64,000 nt of DNA from Lithospermum erythrorhizon. Taxonomy: Eukaryota; Streptophyta; Magnoliopsida; Boraginales; Boraginaceae. The DNA lies in the NCBI GenBank assembly GCA_019722365.1, contig JADFUC010002255.1, positions 248,001 through 312,000 on the forward strand, given 5' to 3'. The notes under the pieces are model-generated. The model was not told the DNA's origin. It worked only from the letters and a program-made list of their open reading frames with translations, and ran no database searches. Shown here one piece after another: positions 26,161 to 37,600 of the stretch (position 1 is its first letter; each line of letters begins with the position of its first letter). The translations under genes were made by a program, and so were the position numbers.

Positions 26161-26640
26161 TAGTTGTTAGTGCATGTAGAAAAGGTCTAGTTTGTTCTTA
26201 TTTGAAGCACTATTTTACTATTATTGTTGTAAGCACTTACTTGAGTGGGGTGTATTTAAAAATATTGTATGTTAGCTCATGAATTTTTTGCACAATATAC
26301 GACCTAAATTGCAAGAATGGCTCTAATCATATGTTTTGCACAATATAAGTCACTACTCCTGCAAAAACAATTTATGCATAGTAGAACAGTTTATGCATCA
26401 CGAATAGGTCGCATCTTCTTAGGAACATCATATCTTACAGCTTCTGCAGAATTCCAGTAACGAACCAGTGGGGAGCTGAAATTGACTTTGACTGCTCGGG
26501 TGAAAGATGCATTCTTACACATGGATCCGGCTTCAGCCAGTTATTTCACGTCTCTTATCGCAGCTTAAGATGTCTTGAGGTCAAGTGACACCCAAGCATA
26601 ACTCGCCCTCCTCCTCTTCCTTCTCTTCCTCTTCTTCGAG
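26161..26640. other. 3' flank of the trehalose synthase locus; possible CACTA-type end
   Basis: Downstream of the TAG at 26158 there is no gene. At 26352 the word CACTACTCCTGCAAAAACAA resembles the CACTA...CAAAAAC ends of plant CACTA transposons, and a TTTATGCAT word follows twice (about 26372 and 26392), as subterminal repeats would. No opposite end was found. At 26590-26645 the minus strand could encode a run of Glu residues. Confidence 0.25.
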
Positions 26641-26641
26641 A

Positions 26642-27001
26642 CTATCCTCGCCCCAAGGGTTCTTTGAAGAATAAAATGGAAGACTCGCTTATGCTGGGAT
26701 CGAAGAAGTGATGGGAGTAGTACTCCATGTCAAACATTGGCGGGGGAAGGGGAGTCCAGGGAGCGTCGGTGTTGGTATCCAGGACCGCAAACTTTGCGAA
26801 TTTGTCAAGGACAAGTGTCCGCAATAGCAAATATTCTGGTAGACAAACACGACAGGAATAGCTTGGGACCCTAGAAATTGGGGCTTCTGACTCCATACTC
26901 TTTGTTCTAGGCCAGACGTCGTGACATCCGGGACAAGGACATCTAAGATCCTTAACCTCCTTCACTGCAATGTCAAAAGGCAGAATATCCGGGGCTCCCA
27001 T
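26642..27001 (-). CDS. Unrecognised 119-residue open frame with CPCPGC motif, possibly element-derived
   Basis: The frame starts MGAPDILPFDIAVKEVKDLR and contains CPCPGC followed by a CRVC pair about 30 residues later, a possible metal-binding arrangement. It ends in KEPLGRG. In the neighbouring frame the sequence goes on as NPWGED and a Glu-rich run to about 26587, so a longer protein with an acidic tail may have been cut by a frameshift near 26655. The CPC-x2-C pattern recalls the transposase-associated domain of CACTA elements, but the rest does not clearly fit. I do not recognise the protein and cannot say whether it is expressed. Confidence 0.3.
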   Translation of the reverse strand: MGAPDILPFDIAVKEVKDLRCPCPGCHDVWPRTKSMESEAPISRVPSYSCRVCLPEYLLLRTLVLDKFAKFAVLDTNTDAPWTPLPPPMFDMEYYSHHFFDPSISESSILFFKEPLGRG

Positions 27002-28219
27002 ACTTTGGCTGATGAAGTTCTAGTCAATTGCCCTCGCAATAAAAGCCGCCTCGGGGATACTTTTGTTTTGTTGAGAATCGGTACACGATTTCCAGCATTT
27101 CAGTAGCATATTATCCGCAAGTCAGTGATTGTTTGGCAAACGACGAGGGCAACTCGAGTATTTTCGATGGATCGTGAGTTTTCCATTACTAAGCATACGG
27201 AAGCGAGTTTAAGGGTTTTGACCATATTATAACTATCGAATATCGCTACGACTTCCGCCATCCTACTTCACATTTACCATGTCTCAGGTATCATAATTCA
27301 CACATTTCTCCCCTTTCCATCCGCTGCATATCAAACTAAACCTATTTAACATCCATGATTACGGATTTATCAGAAAGAGTGGCCTGATTTGCGGTGAATG
27401 GGGTATATATATATATATATAACGAATTTCCTTCTCCAATTGTCCATGACATCGCCAAACCGAAAGGCAATGGAATTGAACCGTTAACTAGGCCTTTATA
27501 TACTCTAAAAACTCGAGCGGGGTTTGACTCGAATAGTTCGACTGTTTAAAATGGGTATAATAAATATTAATTTTTTATACTCGACGATTTTCATTTATTA
27601 TTAAACCTCGACCGACTAAAAATATTATACAAAATTATTAAGTATTATATAAATATTAAATTATACTTGTAATAAGCAAAAATTCATTATAATAATATGT
27701 TAATCAAATAAACCAACAAAGTGACAATGTTTACAAGATTTCAGTCCGGGAGATACTTGAATTTTTTGGACAATTTGGGATCAAGTTATTTTTCTTAATT
27801 TTTTATGTCTAGTCGGGTTCAAATACTATTTTTATTACTCAATTTTTTCGAAATAATTTAGCATGCACTCGAAAAAATCTTCGAGTCTAGTCGAGTATAA
27901 AATTTATATTTTTAAATCTTTAAATTCAAAATTTAATTAATCGAATATAAAATTCATATTTTTAGCTTCACCATCTTCTCTCTGCCTTCATATCAAACAA
28001 TTCTACCAATAATCAAACAATTTCAAAAGCCCTAGTTCAAAATCCCAAAAAATCATCCCCAAATCAATCAATGCAATTTCAATCACACAAAAAAACCTAA
28101 AATTACAATTAATTAATCCCAATTCCCAAATATACACACAATTTTCAATCAAATTCTAATTTTTCAAACAAAATTCTAATTATTCATACAATTTTGAACC
28201 AAAAATTGAATTTTTGTTA
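27002..28219. other. Intergenic DNA upstream of the inositol kinase locus
   Basis: No gene supported. An (AT)n microsatellite lies at 27403-27420. From 27500 to 27900 words such as CTCGA and TTCGA recur in AT-rich DNA (for example near 27513, 27580, 27609, 27867 and 27892), the kind of subterminal repetition seen in hAT or Mutator elements, without defined ends. Confidence 0.45.
27403..27420. repeat. (AT)n microsatellite
   Basis: Nine AT dinucleotides about 800 bp upstream of the inositol kinase start. Confidence 0.9.
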
Positions 28220-29300
28220 ATGGAATCGAAGCCAATTGATAAACGTTATGTAGTAGGTTATGCTTTGGCTCCAAAGAAGCAAGCTAGCTTTATTCAAGTC
28301 TCATTAATCGATCTCGCTTATAAAAAAGGCATCGATTGCACCGATAGCTGTTTTTAATCGAACAAGGACCGTTCGATTGCGTGCTTCACAAATTGTGTAC
28401 GGTCACGATTGGGAAAATCAGTTAATTGAGTATTCAGAAATTTACCCAAATGCTGTAATTATTGATTGCCCCGATTCGATTAAGCGGTTACATAATCGAA
28501 TTTCGATGCTTCAGGTTGTTTGTGAACTGGACAATGTTTTTGGGACGGATTCGTTTGGGATACCGAAGCAGTTTGTGATTAATGAGATTGAGGAGTTGTC
28601 TCATGTGAGGATTGAGAGTGAGGGTTTGAAGTTTCCTGTTATTGCTAAGCCTTTAGTGGCGGATGGGAGCGCGAAATCGCATAAAATGTCGTTGGTTTAT
28701 AATAATGTCGGGTTGAATGAGTTGAGGGTTAAGCCGATTGTGCTGCAGGAGTTTGTGAACCGCGGGGGGTGTGATTTTCAAGGTTTATGAAGTTGGGGGG
28801 AAGCGAAATGTGTAAAAAGGAAGTCTTTGGCTGATATTAATGAGGATAGTTTGGGTAGTTTAGATGGGTGGCTTCGTTTTCAGGTTTCAATGTCAGCAGG
28901 GCACGTAGGAGTATCGGAGATTGATGATGGGGGTTGGAGGATGAGTTACCTGCTGAGGTTGATAACAGATATAGCTATAGGGTTAAAAAAAGCGACGAAA
29001 TTGCACTTGTTTAACTTTGATGTGATTCGGGATACCAAGGTTGGGAATAGGTACCTTGTGATTGATATTAACTATTTTCCCGGTTATGCAAAGATGCCTG
29101 ATTATGAGAGGGTGTTGACTGACTTTTTCTGGGAGGTATTGAGCAAGGATAAAAAAGGTGTTGGTTGTTTTAAGAAGGTGGAAAGTCGGGATAAGGAGAT
29201 TAGGTTGTTGGGGAATACTGGGTGCAGTGAGGATGGCGGTATGGTGCTCCCTGTTTCACCACTGAAGAGAGACGAGAAGGAAGCTTCTATTCAAGTCTGA
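28220..29300 (+). pseudogene. ITPK1: Inositol-tetrakisphosphate 1-kinase, frameshifted
   Basis: ITPKs are ATP-grasp kinases of inositol phosphate (phytate and PP-InsP) synthesis. The reading is intronless. ATG 28220 gives [20 protein letters not shown] and runs into a TAA at 28355 after KGIDC. The next segment, [12 protein letters not shown], is in another frame, and [20 protein letters not shown] in yet another (single-base shift near 28395). The frame 28377-28790 then carries the core: [39 protein letters not shown] and [10 protein letters not shown]. Frame changes again near 28780 (FKVYEVGGK) and about 28806 (KCVKRKSLADI). The last frame, 28827-29300, keeps the metal-binding end of the ATP-grasp fold: LHLFNFDVIRD, YLVIDINYFPGYAKMPDYE and VLTDFFWEVL. 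At least four shifts make a full protein impossible. ITPK1-type is the best fit by length and motifs; the paralogue is not certain. Confidence 0.9.
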
Positions 29301-32300
29301 CAAGTAGGGTGTATGACATTAAGAACATATTGGACATCTGATCGTTTTTGGTGAGTTGGGGTCATAAAAAAAGTGGGTGAAGTGTGTGATGATCTCACTC
29401 AGTCTCGTGGTATTGATGCAAGCTGCACTTGCATACCTTCTCGAAAGAAGTGAAGCAGTTAAGTGGTTAATGGGCAGGTTTCGCTTTGTTCAGCCTTGTC
29501 GCAGGGCATTTCCTGGTTTCCTGGTTGATCATGCACATTCCACCTTGTGTTTGAGATATAGGTACCTTCTAAATCCTCTGATGTTTTTGGATTAGCTCTT
29601 GGATCATTATTTTGTTCTTCGTTAATGCAAGTTGAATTCTGAACTGATGACATCTCTGCTAGCAAGTGAAAATGTGTTTGCTTTCTGTGAATATGGTCAC
29701 ACTCTCTCCTAACCCCCATAGTTGATATAGATTTCGTATGGTAAACTACTGTTTACATATTGTTGCCTGCTTTATTATAAAAACATCTGCATGTCAAGAG
29801 TAGTTTTACCAACGTTTTGGCCTGAGGAATTGTATTTTACTTGCATGAGAAGAATGTTTTGTTTATGTATTTTGAAGTCATTTCCTCCCCACAGGGTATA
29901 CTCTTTCGTTGTAATCTTCATTCATTTGTTAATTTAATGGATTTTTAGTGGGAACCAGTAAGTATGAAATTCTGGTTATAAGTAAGATGGATTTCGGATA
30001 TATCATAGGCTTTTTAGCCGCCTCTGTTTAATGGCCATTATTCTTAAACTAGTTGTCTGTGATATCTGTTGTTGGATTAGATTATGACATGAACTGGCTC
30101 TAATTTGTAGAAGCAGCTTCGCTTGATAGTTATGATTGCAATAATCATGCTGCCTCTGAGATTTTCATATCAAATTGTAGAGGCTTAATAGTTGCCTGTC
30201 GAGTATACTCGTTGTCTATGTTTAGGTTGACACAACAAACATTAGAAAAGGAACATTCTTCTGAACATATTCACATCTACCCAAGTTGAGTTTATAAATA
30301 ATATAGTAGTGTTGTGAAGAAAGGCCTTCTTTTCAATGTCTTGGATTTTGACTTTAACATTGGCTACAATCTGTTGTGAAATTATTGAGGATTTAATCAG
30401 GCACTTCTGTTTTGATTTTGAAATTAGTGTGTAATTTGGAATTATTCAAGTTCTGTAGTCTCCACTCAAGGCTCCTTGCAGTTTGAGTTCTGAGATAGAA
30501 TTGCATACAGAATAAGATAATAGAGTTCGCTTTCTGGAGTTTCTGTGGCTGTTGCATTCATACTGTAATGAATCAGTTTCAGAAGCAAGATGTTGACCTG
30601 TATCTTGTTTTCCATTGCAGATGAGTTGATCACAAGGTTCGAAGGGGTGGAACAACATTAGGCTGACAAATTGATTCTTTAATTTTCATTAAAGACAGAA
30701 GTAAGGTGTTGATCACTAGATTAATGGGGTGCTGATAATTTTCTTGACTGGTCCCATCTAGTGTTTTGAGTCCATGCTAAGAACTTGAAAGTTTTACCTG
30801 ATTTTAGTTCAATGCTGATTCATAGAGGCAAATATTGTCATGTGTTCCCCTGAAGGAAATGATTCCCATCTATCTGGTTGATACTAGATTCCTACAATCC
30901 TACCACTGTATATCGACGAGTTGGAAGAGACGTCTCTATCATTCTTTCTAGATCTCTAGTTTTGTTCTCTGCCTGTTTTTTTAAAGATTTTGTGTTAACA
31001 TGAAGTGAGAATCTCAGCTCCCTTGGTCAATGCAGATTTACAATTGAGTTGCCTGATTTAGTTTTCGTTCCTGTATTTTTCCAAGATGAATTCTTCTTAG
31101 GACAAATCTCATTGTTACTTGTTATGCTGCATGATGCAGATTAGGTGCTTTATTTATCATGATGCTCAGACGGTTTCATGCGCTGCGATGCTAACAACTT
31201 GTGCAATAATACCTTCTTAAAGTAGATGATGTGTGAAGTATGAAAAAGAGAATGTAAGCTCATAGTCTATACGAAGGAAGACTAATATAAAAACTGCTAT
31301 GTCAATTAGCAGTTAGCAGTACAAACAGAAGAATAAAACACATAATGATTTTTACATAGCAGCCAAATTGCTTAATGTAACCTCAATAAACAACTATTGA
31401 GTTTTCTTGATCCTAGACTTTGAAGATACAGATGGTACATTTTGACTAGAAGTTCTAATCATAAAAGTTAGCTGCTTACAATCATGCCAACAACCAATCC
31501 AAGGATGCCACCAGCAGCACTCTGAGAAATGAAGAACGCTTAGTTAAAAGTGCGGTCGCCTATGATGAAGAGGATGAATACATAATTATTGGATTGAGCA
31601 AGCTTGATGTTATTGGAAGAGGATGTTGTTTATTTCCCATTTTTTGATGTCCGAAGAGAAGCCATTAATATGTCTGCCATTAGTTGATTATAGTTCTCCC
31701 TAATATACTAGTTCAAACATTGAAAACCTAAAACGTAATATTTGCATTTTCTTCATGTAGGTGTGCTATCTAGGTTCAATTCATAATTTGTAAGTTGGAA
31801 CTGTTTAATCTAAGATGCAGATTGGTGATTATTACTTTATGAATTAGCAATCCAATTGATTATAATTATAGCTTTAGGCTAGCTAGTTAGGTTGGGTTAA
31901 ATTCTTTAATAGGTTGACCATCCATTAGATTATAAACTTATATTATTTTAACATTTAAGGAATTGATCTTATGATAAAATAACAGGTTTGAAAATATTAC
32001 AACATCACGAATTCTAATCCCACTAACCTTTTTGAATGAGGTCAATATAAGCATATTGGTAAATGATAAGAGCTCAAAAGTCCTAATAAAGACTTCTCAT
32101 GTTGTAACGTAGTATATCTAATCGTTATTTATCGAGTGTGCACTCGATAAATACCTAAAAACTTCTCATATTTTTTTACTGAGGCACCATGCCCCTCGTC
32201 CTAGATTTAAATAAAATAATAAGTCACCAAATTATAGAAATATTTAAGCTAGCACAAATCACAAATTCATAAATTTGACTACGGGTTCGCCATATTTACC

Positions 32301-34500
32301 TTAATTTATTCTTTTTTATGTTCGATTATTTCCATCCCCATCTCAATTTAACTATGATTCTGATTTTTTTTAACAAAAAATCAATTCACTTTGAATATAT
32401 AATAATTCATTCAATTCATACAACCATATATATTAACAGAAGGCCATAATGCACAAGTATTAGATACCACGCACATACCACGTGAGACACTAATATGTAT
32501 AAAATGTTTTATTTTTTTATTTGAATAAAAGTAATAATTAGCATTAAGTAATTAATTAAATCTTTCAGTTAAGTCGATATGAAAATAGTACTATGTATAT
32601 TGTTTGAGGATGTGCCGAACATCATGCATCTATATAGTCAAAGGTGGCCAGATTAATGTGCAATTTGCACCAAAGAATTCGGTCATGTGCATGTCTGCTT
32701 TATGCGTGGAAAACTAGAGAATGACTAAGTGATGTAACATCTTCAAACCCATATGAGTTGTAGGATGTTAATTGTTAATATCTATGGATAATTGTAAATT
32801 TCATTTCAGATAATTGAATCAAGTTATACGTATTTTAGTCTTAAATATGAAAATATCGTATTAATTTCGAAAGTAGCCTCCAAGATAATTGTTACAATAT
32901 AATCCCAAGACTAAGGGGTTTGTTAAACTCAGAGGAAAAAAAAAATCAATGCGGAATATTTTTTGGACAAATTTACAATTTAAATAAACTTTTGGGGTAA
33001 AATTATATTTCAAATTAACTTTTAAGATCAAATTAAAAATACAAGTGAAAATAAAATTTGTCCCAAAAGTTCACTGAAATCATGAGTTTGCCCCAAGGGT
33101 ATCAATCATTGACCTTTTCCATCTAAGTTATGACTCTGTTAGTCAGGGATTATACTGTAATAATTTGTGAGAGATTATACTACAATAATTTATGCACTTT
33201 GGCGATTAATCAGAACAATATAATCACAATGTTTTAAATTTTATAATAATGCCAGATCATATCGAAACTTTAAGAAAATATACTGTATCTATAAATGGAG
33301 TTTTAGTGTTAGTATTTGTTGCACCAATAGCTATGGGAATTTTGTTATATAAAATAATGACTCTTGTTATTCTTGAAACAGTATTCACGATCAGAATTCC
33401 TCAACTATTTAAGAATAATATTTCTTTCTTCTCCGTGGACTAGTCTATTATTGTTGTTTTGGTTTTTTTATTATCTTCGTATTTCTAAAGATTTCACAGA
33501 AATTTCTTCCGACAACAAGAACTATTTAAAAAAATTACAACTCGATTTCAATTATCCTTAATTACACAACAAAGAATTTTAATATTTACACCTAATTTAA
33601 TTATTAGAAATAAAGTAATTTTGATTTGAAAGTCATCATATTCAAAATATTTTAGTAATCAAATTTATCATGTAAATATGCGATATGTAGTATCTAATGA
33701 TATAAATTTTTGGATATCATTGCGTACTCAAGCCTCCCGAAACGGTATGTTCCTCCAATATATTCCACGTTGACTTAGCTATCTAGCTAGTCAACTAGGT
33801 TTGGATTCTTCTACTTCATAGCTTCATTTGTAATTTAATTTGTTAGCCAGCAAAAGAAAACAGATTAAAGAAAATAGAAGAAGTTGAAACGGTCTGAGTT
33901 CTGTAATATAGACGGAATTAGCTGCAACTTGGAACTAATTAATTAATCTATCTTCAATCACTTAACTTAAAACCCAGAAGTTAGCGACTAAGTTAAACGG
34001 TTGACTTTTTAATTGCTTAAAGATAAAAGTAAGTCGTTGTTGACCAGAAAGACCGTGAAAGTTTTGTAGTCCGTATTATATAGTTAATTGTCAAGATACT
34101 CCCAAATAATGAGTACGAGTAAAGACTTTGGCCTCTAATAAATGAATAACTTAGCATTTTGGGCCCCGATAATCTATTAATCGGCCGTATTTGGCCCTCA
34201 ACTAACGCTTACGTCTAAACTTAACGGAAAAATCGTGTTACCATTTTAACCAAAGCTCAGTAAAAATTATGCCACTAATGTAAAAAAATGCATCATCAGG
34301 TCACCATCGGCACCAGCATTCACGCCGCCACTATCTATAATTGTAAAAAGCGTTAATTTGTTCTTACTATCCTTGACCATTTTAACAATTAACTCATATT
34401 ATATATGGAGTAACTAATTGATTATATTAGTCCTTATGTCCATATGGCTATAAGTGTAATGCAAAGAAATTTTTTATTATTTATTAAAAAGGAGTACAAA
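29301..34500. other. Long gene-poor AT-rich stretch
   Basis: 29.3-31.0 kb has the moderately T-rich look of an intron or 3' UTR. I find no exon with family features in it. A small exon-like piece on the minus strand at 31468-31521 is described among the findings. 31.6-34.5 kb is AT-rich and empty. The open frames at 33249-33561 have no recognisable domain. Confidence 0.5.
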
Positions 34501-34559
34501 ATAAACTCACAGAAGTGAAAATTCCTCGTTGTATAGGTTTTATCAAATCGAAGAGGATC

Positions 34560-37500
34560 GATCGGCCCAAACCACATCCCTAAGCATTTGTTGACGATTT
34601 ATAAGATGTCTCGCTTGCTTCACTGATTGGCTTTGACTGAAGCCTGTACGAGCTCGGGCTCGACTTCCGAGCTTGATTTTGACTTGACTTGACTTGATTT
34701 GCTCGGGACAGAGTCGGCGTCTAGCCGATATGTGTCCTAGTCTGACTTCGACTCGGTGACCGGCCCAGACTCGATACGGTCCGAGCCGGGAGTCTAGCGC
34801 AAATGATTCCCCGTATCAAGGTCAGACGACTTGATCTCGAAGTCTGGGACCTGATCTCCGGCCCATGTTGGGACCGGGATGGACTTAACAAAGTGTCTAC
34901 AGCCACGAGACCCCCACCTCAGGCGGAGTTAGTAGATCGACATGCTAATTTGTCTCTTTAAGTGGACTCGACTCCAGCTCGTGGAGTTGTACTTTAGAGA
35001 TAAAGAAGCAAGTCAGTCAAGCAATGCACGCTCTGTTTCAGACTACAAATTTTGGAAGAATTGTCATTGCAGGCGGCTTAGTGAGATTTGGCCCTCACTC
35101 TTGGATTTGTATTAGTCAGTGGAAGCAAATGTATGCTTCTAGCTTCAAGGCTTACAACGGTATCAGAAGCTTATTGTCAGAATGATGATCAATGCTGGGG
35201 CGATTGTCCCAACTCATTGACGATAATCATCACTGATACTGGCCTTAGCATCGGTTTCCTACTTGGAATCCAACTATAGGGACTAAAACGCTCAAAGGTA
35301 TTCACATATCTAGAATTTCAATTTAATCAAACCCGAGATTTTTCGTGTGTTCATGTTATTTATGAATAATCGTAGGCTATTTAGCTTATTCCCGACATGA
35401 AGCCGCTCTGAAAAATTGCAGGTCGTATTCTCATCGATTTTGCTTCAAACACGTAAGAATTACTGCGGTTGGCGCAAAGAATCTTAATTTCAAAGCGCCT
35501 ATTTTATCTACCCGAAGATATTTTCCAACCACCAAAAGCAGTGCTTCGGGCCGGGCGGTTTAAAAAATATTTAACTTAGAAATTTCAGAGGTCTTCCTCC
35601 GTATTTTCTCTCGTATGTTTTTCGTATTTAATGATTTTTGATGATTTTCTCGATTCACTTCTAAATATGTGGAGATATTTATAGGCTTCTAGGCCAATAC
35701 TGGCTCGACGGGTTGATTTAATTTGAGGTGGATCAGCGATCTTAACCGCCGAATTTTTGGCGCAAAGATTCGAACCATCGATATTTAGAATTAATTTCCA
35801 AGAAATCAAAATAGGAGCTTGCTTTGGAAAATAAGGCCCGTATTTGAAGCCAATACATTTTTCATATCAATTTTGACATTTTGGAGCTTCATTTTAACCC
35901 TACGTAGATATGGAATTTTAATTAATAAAATTCATTTTATGGATTTGTTAATTAAATTAATTTTCGACCGATGACATGATTACACGTGTCGATGTCTATC
36001 CTAAGCCTTAATTAAATTGAAGTCAAGAGAAAATAATACTAGTTTTGGGATTCAAGGACCTGGAGACATTTTAGGTTAAAATTAGGTTTTACACAAATAA
36101 ACTCTAATTTCAGAATAGATTACGAAAAGACGCAGATTTAAATTTTAACGGCGCGGAACGCTGGGTCAATAAATTAATTAATTTCACCTAAAAACCCTAT
36201 AATAGGTGCCGAACTCAAATTCGAGAACAAGTTATGCAAAATTCGAGGGTCCGTATCATACCTCAAAAATCAATCTAATAAAATCACGATCCACCGAAAA
36301 CGAATCCATTAAATCAAAAATCGCACCTATAAATACCCCATATTTTCGAAAATAATATAATAATGTTTTCAATGAGAAAAAGTTTCAAGAAAAGTTTGCC
36401 AGAAAAGTTCTCAAGAATAAGATAGCAAGTGAGCACTCCAAGATCTTCTTAATTTGAAGATTCAGCAAAGAAGATTTCAGACAAATGAAGATCAAATAAG
36501 TTCCTAAACCATCATTAAGGCTGACAACTCCTGAGTCTTCAACAAATAAAGAGTCTCCTCTCCCCCTACCTATCATAGAACATCAATAAACCCCGTGATT
36601 ACATCAAATTCGCCAGATGTGATCAACCAAGCCCCTACCTCCTACACTAAAGAGGCGTCCAACCCCCCTCAAAGAAGGCGGACAATCCGGAATCTCCGAC
36701 TAGAAGTGAAGCTGTCCATCCCCACCAAGCTCAGCAGAAAACACGCCTGTCAGTTTCTCCCCGCACTACATCACCCGGGAGCAGGATCAAGCTACCGGGC
36801 CCCTACCTCGTATATCAAATAGGCGCCCGAAATACCAGAGAAGAGGCGATCATCCTGGTAAGCCGATTTGAGAAGGCTTAGCTTGTCCACCAATCCCCAA
36901 ATAAATCAAAGCGGTGTTAACACGCCACCGAAGCTCCGGCCTACATCCAACATCACAACACAGCGAGCCTCGGCTACATCTCTGTCACAGAACCCAACCC
37001 CCGAAACTATAAGGTTCATCAAAAGCCCTACCAAATTTCTTATCCATATCAAAGCAGAAGCGGTCAAAGATCCAACCAAAATTTCCACATATCCAAAGAA
37101 AAAGTGGCGAAGATCCAACCACCAATATATCCAAGTCAAAGAAGCGTGTCCACCTTACCAAATTAGCCTACCTTATCCAACTGCCGGGAGAGGTCCAAGT
37201 CCTCCATCCAAATTTATATCTCAAGGGATTCATGTCCAAGACAACGACAAGTCCACACAAAGACACGGATCAAGTGCCGCCAAGACTCACGGTTTGAACC
37301 ATATCCTTCAAGTCTAAGACTAAATTCGCCCCTGTGCCTCGGCCCAGACACACATATCCAACTTAAGACCCAAGATCGGGCCACCGAGTCCATATGAGGC
37401 CAAGTCATATCAGACGCCGCATACGTAGGAGAAGATTAGACTGACAAGAGAACCCCAATCCGTTGATAAATATTCGTTATACTGTAGCGAAAGTGGATTT

Positions 37501-37600
37501 TATTATTTGCGCGCATATATAAATAATAAAATCTTTTCTTCGCGATACAATTTACAACCTTTGAGTGCTCATTTTGAACCCGAAACTCTTAAAACTTCAA
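34560..37600. mobile_element. GC-richer patch, probable LTR-retroelement remnant
   Basis: GC and CG content rise sharply against both flanks. Two promoter-like words are visible: TATAAATACCCC at about 36328 on the plus strand, and CCTATAAATATCTCC on the minus strand near 35680. At 35158-35170 GGTATCAGAAGC resembles the initiator-methionine tRNA primer-binding sequence TGGTATCAGAGC of plant LTR elements, with one extra base. The 149-codon frame at 36868-37317 is compositionally biased (Ser, Pro, Thr, Lys) with no gag or pol motif. No pol domain and no matched pair of LTRs was found, so the assignment is tentative. Confidence 0.35.

Noticed and set aside
33249..33561. Two overlapping hydrophobic frames
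   Set aside because: AT-rich DNA readily gives Phe/Ile/Leu-rich frames. No conservation signal or splice context recognised.
36868..37317. 149-codon open frame in the GC-richer patch
   Set aside because: Composition is Ser/Pro/Thr/Lys-biased, an opposite-strand frame overlaps it, no known motif is present, and it lies in probable LTR-derived sequence. Not called as a gene.
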